Below, in pieces: positions 32,156 to 40,930 of a stretch of DNA of 61,368 nt. How positions within the stretch are numbered: position 1 is the stretch's first letter; each line of letters begins with the position of its first letter. The notes below the pieces were generated by a model. It was given only the letters and a program-made list of their open reading frames with translations. It was not told the origin of the DNA and made no database searches. The stretch comes from Chryseobacterium sp. ON_d1 (GTDB taxonomy: Bacteria; Bacteroidota; Bacteroidia; Flavobacteriales; Weeksellaceae): positions 1 through 61,368 of the forward strand of contig NZ_BJTC01000021.1 of NCBI RefSeq assembly GCF_006829085.1, given 5' to 3'. The position numbers were made by a program, and so were the translations under genes.

Positions 32156-32575
32156 TTACCTTATGGCATCAGCTCCGGATAGTCCGTTCATTTTTAGCTT
32201 GTATTTCCAGTTTACATATGCAAAAACCTGGTATAGTTTATATTCAAACTTGATCCCATAATTTTCCTTTGGATCATAATCTATTCCGGATTCAATAATA
32301 TTTCTATACCTGCCGGAATTATAATAGCTGTTCCATTCGTTGACCAGAAATGTGTTTTTTGCCTTCAGATAGGATTCTGAGTACTGACTGATGGGTTTGG
32401 CCACAGCGCTCAGAAAATAATCAAACTGGGTATCGATGACGGTAAGATCCCATTCCCCGTCTTCATTTTTGGATGGTTTCATTTCATGCTGCTCTTTATC
32501 TTTCTTTGGTGTTTCCTGAGAAAAACAGCTGAAAGGGACCAATGCGAACAATACTAATAGAATAATATTTTTCAT
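32156..32575 (-). CDS. DUF6146 family protein, exported
   Basis: 139 aa from ATG 32575; 11 upstream residues are not family-like. An N-terminal signal ends near FSCFSQ; whether it is a lipoprotein (Cys17) is unclear. The mature protein has GEWDLTVIDTQFDYFLSAVAKPISQYS, then VNEWNSYYNSGRY and GIDYDPKENYGIKFEYKLYQVFAYV, given in part. This WDLxVIDxxFDxF and NYGxxxxYKL pattern is typical of DUF6146 in flavobacteria. Function unknown. Confidence 0.78.
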   Translation of the reverse strand: MKNIILLVLFALVPFSCFSQETPKKDKEQHEMKPSKNEDGEWDLTVIDTQFDYFLSAVAKPISQYSESYLKAKNTFLVNEWNSYYNSGRYRNIIESGIDYDPKENYGIKFEYKLYQVFAYVNWKYKLKMNGLSGADAIR

Positions 32576-32592
32576 GATTAAGGTATTTATAT

Positions 32593-32617
32593 AAAAAAAG
32601 CACTCCAATAAGAGTGC
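32593..32617 (-). terminator. Intrinsic terminator of the endonuclease-family gene
   Basis: GCACTC / GAGTGC stem (32600-32617) followed on the minus strand by seven T, 10 nt after the stop. Confidence 0.82.
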
Positions 32618-32626
32618 CTAACTTTT

Positions 32627-33817
32627 TTATGGTTCTTTCTGAAGAACTACAAATGCCGGGAAGTGGTCACTGTAGCCTCCTGTAAACTGGTCTCCGTTCC
32701 AGGATCTGAACGGATAGCCTTTATAGTTTCCTTCCTTGTTTACAAGATAAGCAGGGGCAAAGATTTCTGCTTTATATACTGAGTATTCTTTGGTTACCTG
32801 ATCTGAGATTACATTTTTAGAAACGATAATCTGATCAAAGAGGTTGGGTGCATCCTGATATGCCAAAGAAGCAACTCCTTTCTTATATAAAGGGTACATC
32901 AGGTTAAGATATGGGGTTTCTTCACTTAAATCTTTAGGGCTTGCCTGAGCTTTCAGATGATTTTTTAAACTTGGACTTACAGGATCATCATTGAAGTCAC
33001 CCATTGCAAAAAGCTTTGTTGTCGGGTCTGCAGCCCTTACACTGTCCATCTGTTGTTTTAATAATGCAGCTGCGGCATTTCTTTTAGGTAAAGAAATCGC
33101 TTCACCGCCCCTTCTTGAAGGCCAGTGGTTCATGAAAAATGCTACTTTTTCATTATCTAAAAATCCTGTTACGACAAGAATATCTCTCGTATATTCTCTT
33201 TTGCCGTTGTCACCATAAATGACCAGTTCCTTTTTTAATGAATTGGTGGGGGTGAATCTTCTTTTCTGATAGATCAGTGCAACATCAATTCCTCTGTAAT
33301 CATATGAATTGTAATGAATGATTCCGTAATCATATTTCTTTAAAGCAGGCTCATTGATCAGATCCTGAATAACCTGTCTGTTTTCAACCTCTATTAAACC
33401 CACTACCGCAGGAGCTGTTTTGGTATATTGTGCTCCCATTTCAGAAATTACCTTGGCTTCGTTGGCCAGTTTTGCCTTATAAATTTTTGTTCCGTAGTTT
33501 TTGGCACTTTTAGGAGTGAATTCATCAGAACCACTTTGCTCTCTTACTACTTTTTTCCCTTTTAAAGCACTGTCACTCCATGGACCATCATATTTTTCAG
33601 CTTCCAGGAACTTGATAGAATCCATAGGAATACTTCTGTGAAATGCAGGGTTTCTGATGTCTTTAGTCCCGTCAATATAATCTGCAGAGCGGATGGTGTC
33701 CCAAAGGTTTTCTACATTTAAAAAACCTACGGTAGCCACTTTTCTCAGTTTCCCTTGTTGTTGCGAGAATGCCATGATCGAAATAAAAATGGCCAACAGA
33801 GTCGAAAATCTTTTCAT
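32627..33817 (-). CDS. Exported endonuclease/exonuclease/phosphatase family protein
   Basis: 396 aa. A signal peptide covers about 1-18 (LAIFISIMAFSQ). EEP-fold motifs: VGFLNVENLWDT near the start, VVGLIEVENRQV (catalytic Glu), NHWPSRRGG, AMGDFNDDPVSPS and SDHFPAFVVL (catalytic His). It is likely a secreted or periplasmic nuclease or phosphodiesterase that frees phosphate or nucleotides. It is transcribed divergently from a TonB receptor and DUF5689 lipoprotein that often accompany it. Confidence 0.88.
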   Translation of the reverse strand: MKRFSTLLAIFISIMAFSQQQGKLRKVATVGFLNVENLWDTIRSADYIDGTKDIRNPAFHRSIPMDSIKFLEAEKYDGPWSDSALKGKKVVREQSGSDEFTPKSAKNYGTKIYKAKLANEAKVISEMGAQYTKTAPAVVGLIEVENRQVIQDLINEPALKKYDYGIIHYNSYDYRGIDVALIYQKRRFTPTNSLKKELVIYGDNGKREYTRDILVVTGFLDNEKVAFFMNHWPSRRGGEAISLPKRNAAAALLKQQMDSVRAADPTTKLFAMGDFNDDPVSPSLKNHLKAQASPKDLSEETPYLNLMYPLYKKGVASLAYQDAPNLFDQIIVSKNVISDQVTKEYSVYKAEIFAPAYLVNKEGNYKGYPFRSWNGDQFTGGYSDHFPAFVVLQKEP

Positions 33818-33850
33818 CTCTTTTAGTTATTATTAATACTGTTTAATTTA

Positions 33851-33858
33851 CAAATTTA
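33851..33858 (-). promoter_or_regulatory. -7 box (TAAATTTG) of the endonuclease-family gene
   Basis: An exact TAnnTTTG on the minus strand, 33 nt before the ATG at 33817. No good -33. Confidence 0.45.
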
Positions 33859-33976
33859 CTTTTTTTTAATTCACTGCCTTTTAAATATTTGTAAATTTAA
33901 AAGCAGTAAATTGAAACACTCTTATATAATGATTCTTAAAAGTTTGCAATGTTAAGAAAAAATAATGTTAAAAAAG

Positions 33977-34005
33977 TTGTGAATTGTAAAATTTGATTAA
34001 ATTTG
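33977..34005 (+). promoter_or_regulatory. Promoter of TonB receptor - DUF5689 operon
   Basis: TTG at 33977-33979, an 18-bp spacer, exact TAAATTTG at 33998-34005; leader about 60 nt. Confidence 0.65.
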
Positions 34006-34068
34006 TGCCCCCAACTTTTAAACCGTTGAAAATTAACAAGAAAAGTATTTAAAAAAATAAATATACTC

Positions 34069-36945
34069 ATGATTAAAAAACTATCATTAATCTCTTTATT
34101 TACTTTGCTGCCTGCTTCATATTACTATGCGCAGACAACAGTGTTTGCGTATCTTAAGGATGCGGACGGAAAGCCTGTTGAGCAAGCAAATGTAGATTTA
34201 AAAGGAGCAGGAAATGATGCAAAGGCAGACAAAATCGGTTATTTCCAATTTACTGATTTGATGCCTGGACATTATCAAATTATGGTTACAAAACCAAATT
34301 TTGAAACTAAAATTTTTGAATTTGATGTAACCAGTGATGAGAAAAGAAAAGATCTTGGAGTAATTACTCTTTATTCTGCATTGAATGGTGCAGATCAGGG
34401 TTTAGCCATTGTAGAGGACTCTGGAGAAAGTGACAGCGGTGGTGCACAGCAGACTGCAACTGTAGGATTGCTACAGTCTTCCCAGGATGTTTTCAACAGA
34501 ATTGCAAGTTTCGATTTAGGACCATACTGGTTCCGACCGAGAGGAATTGATAGCAGAACAGGGGAGAATATGATCAACGGGGTTTCTATGGCTGCTGCAG
34601 ATAATGGAGATGTAGACTTCAGCACATGGGGAGGTTTGAACGAAATTACCCGTTATCCGGAAATTTCAGCCAATCATGCACCTTCCGAATATGCTTTCGG
34701 AGGAACTACCGGAGTATTTTATAAGAATACTAAAGCCAGCGAGTACAGAAAAGGAAGTCAGCTTACTTACTCTCTGACCAACAGAAACTATACCAACAGA
34801 TTATCTTACAGATTTTCTTCCGGGATGAACAAGAACGGATGGGCATTTACAGGGATGATTGCCAGAAGATGGGCACAGGAAGGAATTCAGGATGGTACTG
34901 CCTATGATGCGTACAGTGGATATATTGGTATTGAGAAGAAATTCAGCGACAGCCATACCATGACCCTAAACGCGATTGGTTCTAAATATGCAAGAAGTTC
35001 TTCAAGTCCAAGTACTCAGGAAGTATATGATTTCAGAGGAGTTCATTATAATTCTTACTGGGGATGGCAAAACGGGGATAAAAGAAACGAAAGAGTGAAA
35101 AGAGGCTTCCAGCCAATGATCCAGTTGCAGGATTTCTGGAAAATCAATAAAAACTCTCAATTGTGGACGTCTGTATCTTATCAGTTCGGTAAAGAATACA
35201 GTTCAAGACTAGACTGGTACAGAGCCAATAACCCGTCTCCAACCTATTACCGTAATTTACCAAGCTATTGGTTAAACTATAAGAACCCTGCTCCGGAGCA
35301 GGCTGCCAACATCGGAATTACAAGAGACTGGTGGACCAATGATGACCAGTCACATACTCAGATCAACTGGGATAATCTTTATAATGCCAACAGAAACGTA
35401 CAATACAATGCTTTTCTTGGAGGCAGAAGAGCTGCTTATTATCTGGTGGATGATGTAAAAGATGATAAAGTATGGAATGTAGCAACTCACTATACTTATA
35501 ATTTTAATGATACCTCCCGTTTTATTTTAAATTTATCATATCAGAATTACAGATCTGAACAGTATAGAGAGGTAAATGATCTTTTAGGAGCTGATTTTGC
35601 TCTTAATATGGACCCGTTTGCATCCAATACAACAGCAGGAAGTGTTTGGGGAAAATTCAATACAAGAGAAAGCGATACTGATGTTGCCAAAAGAGAAGGA
35701 GATAAAATCGGGTACAGCTATATTTTCAGAAGACAGGAATTCAAAATAAATCCAGCTTTCAAATTCTCAACAGGTAAATTTGATGTTTTTGTTTCCGGAT
35801 TATTCGGTTATACGACCAACAGCAGAGAAGGATTGTTCCAGCATTATCTGTATGAGTCATCTTACGGAAAAGGAGCGGACCAGAATTTCTGGAATGCTGG
35901 TGTCAAAGGACAGGTTACCTATAAGATCAACGGTAGAAATTTCCTTGTTTATAACGGAGCCTATTTTTCACAGTCTCCTTTTTTAAATGATATTTATTTT
36001 AATACAAGAGTAAGTGGTGTTACGACTCCGGGTATCAAAAACGTTGTTATTGATGCAAACGATTTGAGCTATGTAATCTCTACTCCGATTCTAAAAGTTA
36101 GACTGACAGGATATCTTGTTAATACTCAGAATGAAACAAGTGTACAAAGATACTTTGCACAGGGAGTTAAGCTGACAACTCTGACAGAAAGCGGAGATCA
36201 GGCCCCGATTCAGGATGGTGCTTTCATTACACAGGTATTGGCAGGAGCTAACAAGAGAAATATGGGTATTGAACTTGGTGCACAGGTGAAAGTGACTCCT
36301 ACTTTAACCGCTAGCGGATTATTAAGCTTAGGACAGTATACTTATACTAATAATCCTACTGTTTATTTTGCATCTGATGCGGTTGGAACATTCAGAGAGC
36401 TTGATGGAAACGGAAATATCGTATCAAGGTCTTACACCAACATGGGGGAAGCTACCCTTAAGAATTACAGACAGGGTGGAACTCCTCAGGAAGCCTATAC
36501 TTTAGGTCTACGTTACAGCAGCCCTAAATACTGGTGGCTTGGAGCAACATGGAACTATTTCGGACACTCTTTCCTAGATCCGTCTCCTGTAACCAGAACA
36601 GCGAGATTCTATACAAACCCTAACACACCGGGAGTTCCTTATGACAACGTAACGGAAGAGGAGCTTGCAAGAGTTCTGGCTCCTACAAAATTACCTTCAG
36701 CATTCTTCTTCAACGTGAATGCAGGTAAATCATGGATGATCGGTAAATATTATGTGTTGGTGTCTGCATCTGTCAATAACATTTTAAATAACAGAAATTA
36801 TATTACGGGTGGATTTGAGCAGACCAGAAACGTTAACTATACTGACTATACGAATGATTATGACAGCGGAAATATGGTATTCGCACCTAAATATTGGTAT
36901 AACCAGGGTAGATCTTATTTTGTTAACCTTCAATTCAGATTCTAA
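34069..36945 (+). CDS. TonB-dependent receptor with N-terminal carboxypeptidase-regulatory-like domain
   Basis: 958 aa. A signal peptide covers about 1-21. A CarboxypepD_reg-like Ig fold (about 23-105; TTVFAYLKDADGKPVEQANV, GYFQFTDLMPGHYQI) precedes the plug (about 130-230) and a long beta-barrel ending in a terminal Phe (NLQFRF). The barrel is rich in aromatic strands. It is an active outer-membrane importer; the substrate is unknown. A DUF5689 lipoprotein gene follows after 24 nt, and a secreted nuclease/phosphatase-family gene is divergent, so uptake of a nucleic-acid or phosphate-containing product is a reasonable inference. Confidence 0.92.
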   Translation: MIKKLSLISLFTLLPASYYYAQTTVFAYLKDADGKPVEQANVDLKGAGNDAKADKIGYFQFTDLMPGHYQIMVTKPNFETKIFEFDVTSDEKRKDLGVITLYSALNGADQGLAIVEDSGESDSGGAQQTATVGLLQSSQDVFNRIASFDLGPYWFRPRGIDSRTGENMINGVSMAAADNGDVDFSTWGGLNEITRYPEISANHAPSEYAFGGTTGVFYKNTKASEYRKGSQLTYSLTNRNYTNRLSYRFSSGMNKNGWAFTGMIARRWAQEGIQDGTAYDAYSGYIGIEKKFSDSHTMTLNAIGSKYARSSSSPSTQEVYDFRGVHYNSYWGWQNGDKRNERVKRGFQPMIQLQDFWKINKNSQLWTSVSYQFGKEYSSRLDWYRANNPSPTYYRNLPSYWLNYKNPAPEQAANIGITRDWWTNDDQSHTQINWDNLYNANRNVQYNAFLGGRRAAYYLVDDVKDDKVWNVATHYTYNFNDTSRFILNLSYQNYRSEQYREVNDLLGADFALNMDPFASNTTAGSVWGKFNTRESDTDVAKREGDKIGYSYIFRRQEFKINPAFKFSTGKFDVFVSGLFGYTTNSREGLFQHYLYESSYGKGADQNFWNAGVKGQVTYKINGRNFLVYNGAYFSQSPFLNDIYFNTRVSGVTTPGIKNVVIDANDLSYVISTPILKVRLTGYLVNTQNETSVQRYFAQGVKLTTLTESGDQAPIQDGAFITQVLAGANKRNMGIELGAQVKVTPTLTASGLLSLGQYTYTNNPTVYFASDAVGTFRELDGNGNIVSRSYTNMGEATLKNYRQGGTPQEAYTLGLRYSSPKYWWLGATWNYFGHSFLDPSPVTRTARFYTNPNTPGVPYDNVTEEELARVLAPTKLPSAFFFNVNAGKSWMIGKYYVLVSASVNNILNNRNYITGGFEQTRNVNYTDYTNDYDSGNMVFAPKYWYNQGRSYFVNLQFRF

Positions 36946-36969
36946 AAAATTAAATTAAAAATCGAAACA

Positions 36970-38394
36970 ATGAAAAATATATATTTTAAAGCAGCGGTAT
37001 TCAGTGCCATTTCCATGCTGACGTTCTCGTCTTGTGTAAAAACTGATGATTATGAAGTACCGGAGATTAAATGTACCAACAAATTTGCAGCAGCTAATCA
37101 CCAGTTGTCAGAACTTGCGACGATTGCAAAGCCAAAACCTACAGCTGCAGATATCATTACAGAAGACTATATCGTTGAAGCGTATGTTTCTTCAAGTGAT
37201 GAGTCTGGGAATATTTATAAAATGATGTTCCTTCAGGATAAACCTGAAAACCCTACACAGGGGATTGAGATTGATATCGACGGAGGAAACCAGTATCTTG
37301 ATTTCCCAACAGGAGCTTTGTTGAGAATCAACCTGAAAGGATTAATCGTTCAGGGAGTTAATGGAAACATTAAAGTAGGTTCTTATGATCCTAACTATCC
37401 TATCGGTAGAATCAACCCGAACAAAGTTTCCAATTATATTGCAAGAGTTTGTGACGGGCAAAAGCCAGTTGTAGCTACAATGAAGCCATTAGAGTTCGCT
37501 TCTATCTCGGATGCACTGAAAAACGGTGCTCACATCAACCAGCTTGTAAAAATTAAAAATGTTCAGTTTGAAGATCCTGAATTAACAAAAACTTTTGCTG
37601 ATGAATCGGGAACAGGTGACCGTTATATTACAGATAAAAAAGCAGGTAGATTAGATCTTCGTTTCAGTAACTATGCAACTTTTGCGAAGTCTCCAATTTC
37701 TCCTAAGTATGCAAAAAGTGGTGATATCGTTCTTCTTTTAAGCCGTTATACAGGTACAAGCAACACTACAATTTATACAGAACAGGCTTATATCAGAGAT
37801 CTTTATGATATAAACTTCCCGAACGACAGATTCACTCCCGGTGAGCCTGAACTTCCATCTGCTAGTGCTGTTAATCTTTTCCCAGGATCTGATTTTGAAA
37901 ACTGGCCATCTTTCTTATCAAGTTTAAATAGCTTTGGGCTTATGCCTTATGCTACACAAGGTATTGGTTTAGGATACAATGGTACAAATTCCCTTCAGAT
38001 TAAAGGAACACCTTCCAATAATGACTATGTATTTACATCGAATGCAGCGTCAGGAATACCAGCGGCTCCAAAAAGAATTACCATGTATATCAAAGGTACT
38101 GCATCAGGAAAATCACTTTCTTTCAATGTATACAGAGCAACACCACTTGCTCCTAATACGTCTGCTTTCTATACATTCAATTTAGGAACATTTTCTACAG
38201 GTGCCACTTTAAGTCCAGAAAGTACAAATTCATATAACGGGGCTATCAATACGAACGGACAATGGAGGCTGATTGAGCTTACTCTTACAGGTCTTACAGA
38301 TCTTAATATTACCCCTGGAAAAACTATGTTTGCCCTTAAAACAGGAAAAGACGGAGTGTATGATCTTCAGATTGATAACATCAAAATTGAGTAA
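36970..38394 (+). CDS. DUF5689 surface lipoprotein
   Basis: 474 aa. A lipoprotein signal with Cys22 (LTFSSC) is followed by the DUF5689 domain (about 40-280; IITEDYIVEAYVSSSDESGN, then NIYKMMFLQD, RINLKGL). A C-terminal beta-sandwich (about 300-474, LFPGSDFENWPSF to a carbohydrate-binding-like end) completes the protein. DUF5689 lipoproteins usually partner a TonB receptor, much like SusD with SusC. It is cotranscribed with the receptor 24 nt upstream and ends at a strong terminator. Confidence 0.9.
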   Translation: MKNIYFKAAVFSAISMLTFSSCVKTDDYEVPEIKCTNKFAAANHQLSELATIAKPKPTAADIITEDYIVEAYVSSSDESGNIYKMMFLQDKPENPTQGIEIDIDGGNQYLDFPTGALLRINLKGLIVQGVNGNIKVGSYDPNYPIGRINPNKVSNYIARVCDGQKPVVATMKPLEFASISDALKNGAHINQLVKIKNVQFEDPELTKTFADESGTGDRYITDKKAGRLDLRFSNYATFAKSPISPKYAKSGDIVLLLSRYTGTSNTTIYTEQAYIRDLYDINFPNDRFTPGEPELPSASAVNLFPGSDFENWPSFLSSLNSFGLMPYATQGIGLGYNGTNSLQIKGTPSNNDYVFTSNAASGIPAAPKRITMYIKGTASGKSLSFNVYRATPLAPNTSAFYTFNLGTFSTGATLSPESTNSYNGAINTNGQWRLIELTLTGLTDLNITPGKTMFALKTGKDGVYDLQIDNIKIE

Positions 38395-38438
38395 TTCTTT
38401 CTTTTAAAGTGGTCGTGTTATTTCATTATAATTTCAAA

Positions 38439-38469
38439 GAAGCCAGCCCGATAGGGCTGGCTTCTTTTT
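38439..38469 (+). terminator. Intrinsic terminator of TonB receptor - DUF5689 operon
   Basis: An 11-bp GC-rich stem GAAGCCAGCCC / GGGCTGGCTTC with loop GATA, then TTTTT. Confidence 0.95.
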
Positions 38470-38561
38470 GATCAAAAATTATGGTATGGTTTCAAAAATT
38501 TTTATTTCTCGTATTTTAGTGATGATTAATTTATGTTGAGTGCAATAAAGAAAAACTAAAC

Positions 38562-39533
38562 ATGACAGAAATTCAAAAACTGCAGAATATTCTCAATCAT
38601 TTCTACCCGATAGTCGTAAAAAATATTACAGTAATGGAACCCGGCTGGGCTGCATTAGCATATAAGGTATATACAGATGACGGAAATCTGTTTTTTCTGA
38701 AGGTATATGATAAGAACAGAAATTCTACTGCATATATCCTGGAAGCGGTTCCTACCTATTTGTTTTTTATTGATTGGCTGAATTCGGATACTCTTTTAAA
38801 AGGAAAGATTTCGAAGCTGGCTCATACCCATGACGGAAATATTAAAGTAGAAGATGAAAGCTATATTTACATTTTGATGGAATATATAGAAGGGCATACG
38901 GTAGGAGAAAGGCAGCTTACTAGGAAACAGGTTAGGGAACTGGCTGATATAGTGGCCCGGCTTCATGAAATAGTACCTCCTGTATCCATCCATACCGAAT
39001 CTATTACCGAAAAATTTCAACTTGTATTTCTCAATACATTAAGAGAATGGCTGACTTCTGAGTTGGGAAGATTGAAACCAGATATTCAAGATGTTCTGAT
39101 GCCATTTCGTATCAGTCTGATTCCGCAGATTGATGAATTGGAGATCCGGAAAACAGAGCTTTCCGGAGGTGATTTTTCCTTTGTACTTTGCCATACGGAT
39201 ATTCATAACTGGAACATTATCGCAGATGAAAGTAATATCCATCTTATAGATTGGGAAGGGATAAAGTATGCACCTGCCGAAGCTGATATTTTTGGGATTT
39301 ATCAGGAAGTTTATTTCCCGGAATTCATGAAATACTATCAGGATTTGCGTCCGTCTTATAAAATCAATATGGAATTGCTTAGATATTATATGATAAGTCG
39401 GCATATGACAGATCTCTGGGAGGGAATTGAGCAGCTACAATTCGATGAATTATCCGCTGAAGAGTATATCAGTCAATTGAAAGCTTTGAAGGCTGTATGC
39501 GAAGAAAATGAAGCGTTTGTCAAACTGCTGTAA
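38562..39533 (+). CDS. APH-family phosphotransferase (kinase-like)
   Basis: 323 aa with the APH/choline kinase fold. The N-lobe has LAYKVYTDDGNLFFLKVYDKN-type strands with the ATP Lys, the hinge is YILMEYIEGHTVG, and the catalytic loop is HTDIHNWNI (Asp and Asn) followed by IHLIDWEGIKYAP (metal Asp). Overall it resembles APH(9)/SrkA-like small-molecule kinases; the substrate may be an antibiotic, an amino sugar or a metabolite. There is no close resistance context. Monocistronic; a shared convergent terminator follows. Confidence 0.8.
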   Translation: MTEIQKLQNILNHFYPIVVKNITVMEPGWAALAYKVYTDDGNLFFLKVYDKNRNSTAYILEAVPTYLFFIDWLNSDTLLKGKISKLAHTHDGNIKVEDESYIYILMEYIEGHTVGERQLTRKQVRELADIVARLHEIVPPVSIHTESITEKFQLVFLNTLREWLTSELGRLKPDIQDVLMPFRISLIPQIDELEIRKTELSGGDFSFVLCHTDIHNWNIIADESNIHLIDWEGIKYAPAEADIFGIYQEVYFPEFMKYYQDLRPSYKINMELLRYYMISRHMTDLWEGIEQLQFDELSAEEYISQLKALKAVCEENEAFVKLL

Positions 39534-39537
39534 AAAA

Positions 39538-39568
39538 CAAAAACCACCGTATCAGCGGTGGTTTTGTT
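39538..39568. terminator. Bidirectional terminator between the APH-type and PixA-like genes
   Basis: Stem AAAACCACCG / CGGTGGTTTT with a 6-nt loop; T-rich flank on either strand. Confidence 0.9.
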
Positions 39569-39576
39569 ATTTCTAT

Positions 39577-40128
39577 TTATTTAACTGTAATGGTTGGATC
39601 CCAGTAAAAGTAACCGTACAAGATTTGTTTATTACTGTCATTAGGGTCTAAAATGTAAAGTCCGAACTGTACATAGAAATTCTCTTTTCCTGTAGCTCTT
39701 ACTCTAGCGTCTATACTTGCAAAAGTAATATCTGCAGTAGTGGCAGGAAGGCCGTTTTGGGAATTTACGTTAGGAACCGCTGCCTTTCTTCTTTCAACAG
39801 AATTGTATACAAAATTATTAAAAACCTGATCTCCGGACCAATATTTAATATTATAGATGATGACTGCATCATCCGAATTCTGATAAATTGAAGTTCCTCT
39901 GAAAGAAACTATATCTCCGGCCCTTGCGCTGAAGTTGAGGTCAGCAGTACCCTGTCCGGAAATAGCATTGGCATTGGAAACGATCATATGCTGGCTGTTA
40001 TGATCAATTCCTACCGGATTATTAGGATCTGTACTTGGGCTTTTATAATGTGATCTTACATAATCCGTGTCTATTACAATCAGGACGTCTATTTCCTGAC
40101 TGGATGCGTTAAGTTGTATATCTTCCAT
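39577..40128 (-). CDS. PixA/AidA-like inclusion body family protein
   Basis: 183 aa, no signal peptide. It begins MEDIQLNASSQEIDVLIVIDTDYV and contains HMIVSNANAISGQGTADLNF, RAGDIVSFRGTSIYQNSDDAVIIYNIKYW in part, and a C-terminal YILDPN..ILYGYFYWDP segment. These are features of the AidA/PixA family, known from Xenorhabdus crystalline inclusion protein and Burkholderia AidA. Function is poorly known, possibly storage or competition. Its -7 box is about 100 nt upstream. Confidence 0.85.
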   Translation of the reverse strand: MEDIQLNASSQEIDVLIVIDTDYVRSHYKSPSTDPNNPVGIDHNSQHMIVSNANAISGQGTADLNFSARAGDIVSFRGTSIYQNSDDAVIIYNIKYWSGDQVFNNFVYNSVERRKAAVPNVNSQNGLPATTADITFASIDARVRATGKENFYVQFGLYILDPNDSNKQILYGYFYWDPTITVK

Positions 40129-40334
40129 GATATTTAGTTTTTGTTTGGTGTTTTCCTACTCGTCTGGCTTTTCAGATTCCGCCCCGTTATTTAAGTGATG
40201 CAGCTTCACCTTTTGGCTGTAATTACAATACAAATGTACAGTGCTGAAAATGAAAATGGTAGCGTGTAAATGCTGAAATTTGAAATTAAGTATTTGTACT
40301 TAATTACTCTCTTGCATGTGATTTTTGCTGTTCT
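40129..40334. other. Upstream region of the PixA-like gene
   Basis: No gene is supported. It holds a -7 box at 40231-40238 (minus strand) and an untranslated leader of about 95 nt. The hairpin at 40335-40370 belongs to the next gene. Confidence 0.5.
40231..40238 (-). promoter_or_regulatory. -7 box (TACATTTG) of the PixA-like gene
   Basis: An exact TAnnTTTG on the minus strand, about 100 nt before the ATG at 40128. No clear -33. Confidence 0.45.
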
Positions 40335-40370
40335 CAAAAAAATACCCTGGAAAATTTATTCTCCAGGGTA
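40335..40370 (-). terminator. Intrinsic terminator of the DUF6702 gene
   Basis: Stem TACCCTGGA / TCCAGGGTA (40343-40370), followed on the minus strand by seven T; 32 nt after the stop. Confidence 0.88.
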
Positions 40371-40401
40371 CCCGTTTATAATGGTTAAATCTAATTTACA
40401 T

Positions 40402-40872
40402 TTAAAAAGAAACCTCGTTCACTTCTTTTCCTCTTTGGAAGTTCATTGTTTTCTGGCTGCCTTTGTAGGCAATATTAACAATATTAATCTGCTTAGGAAA
40501 AGCGCTTAAAAGAATCGTATTTTTAATCTTTAAGGTGTTGATATCTGAAACTCCTCCGGTTTCAAAATACACCCATACAGTTTCTCCGCTGACCTGACTT
40601 CCTGTGAAGGTAATCGTTTTTGGAGCTCCATTGACAAATACATCAAAATTATTGTTCACATATTTTTTTACCTCTGCTTCAAATCCTGCTGTATTAGGGT
40701 TGATTTTAATAGCATCCGAGATATGGCTTGTATTCATTTTTGTGGTAAACTTCAACGTTTTGCTTCCATCTATATAGTCAACTTTGGTCATTGAAGAGAA
40801 AAAGTCTGCATACATAAAACTCATTAACACAAAAAATGTTAAAATACCTAATATATATAAAAGTTTTTTCAT
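40402..40872 (-). CDS. DUF6702 family protein, exported
   Basis: 156 aa from ATG 40872; the longer frame to 40896 adds 8 residues before the signal. An N-terminal hydrophobic segment (LLYILGILTFFVLMSF) is followed by TKVDYIDGSKTLKFTTKM and, later, GETVWVYFETGGVSDINTL and NIVNIAYKGSQKTMNF. This beta-rich pattern matches DUF6702, a flavobacterial family without known function. It is probably periplasmic or membrane-anchored. Confidence 0.8.
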   Translation of the reverse strand: MKKLLYILGILTFFVLMSFMYADFFSSMTKVDYIDGSKTLKFTTKMNTSHISDAIKINPNTAGFEAEVKKYVNNNFDVFVNGAPKTITFTGSQVSGETVWVYFETGGVSDINTLKIKNTILLSAFPKQINIVNIAYKGSQKTMNFQRGKEVNEVSF

Positions 40873-40930
40873 CTTAATTAATAGATTTACAATCATACTT
40901 GTTCGTTATAAGTCACAAATAATATGCCAA

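Noticed and set aside
40270..40509. Plus-strand 79-aa ORF
   Set aside because: It runs through a terminator and the end of the DUF6702 gene; no similarity or promoter.
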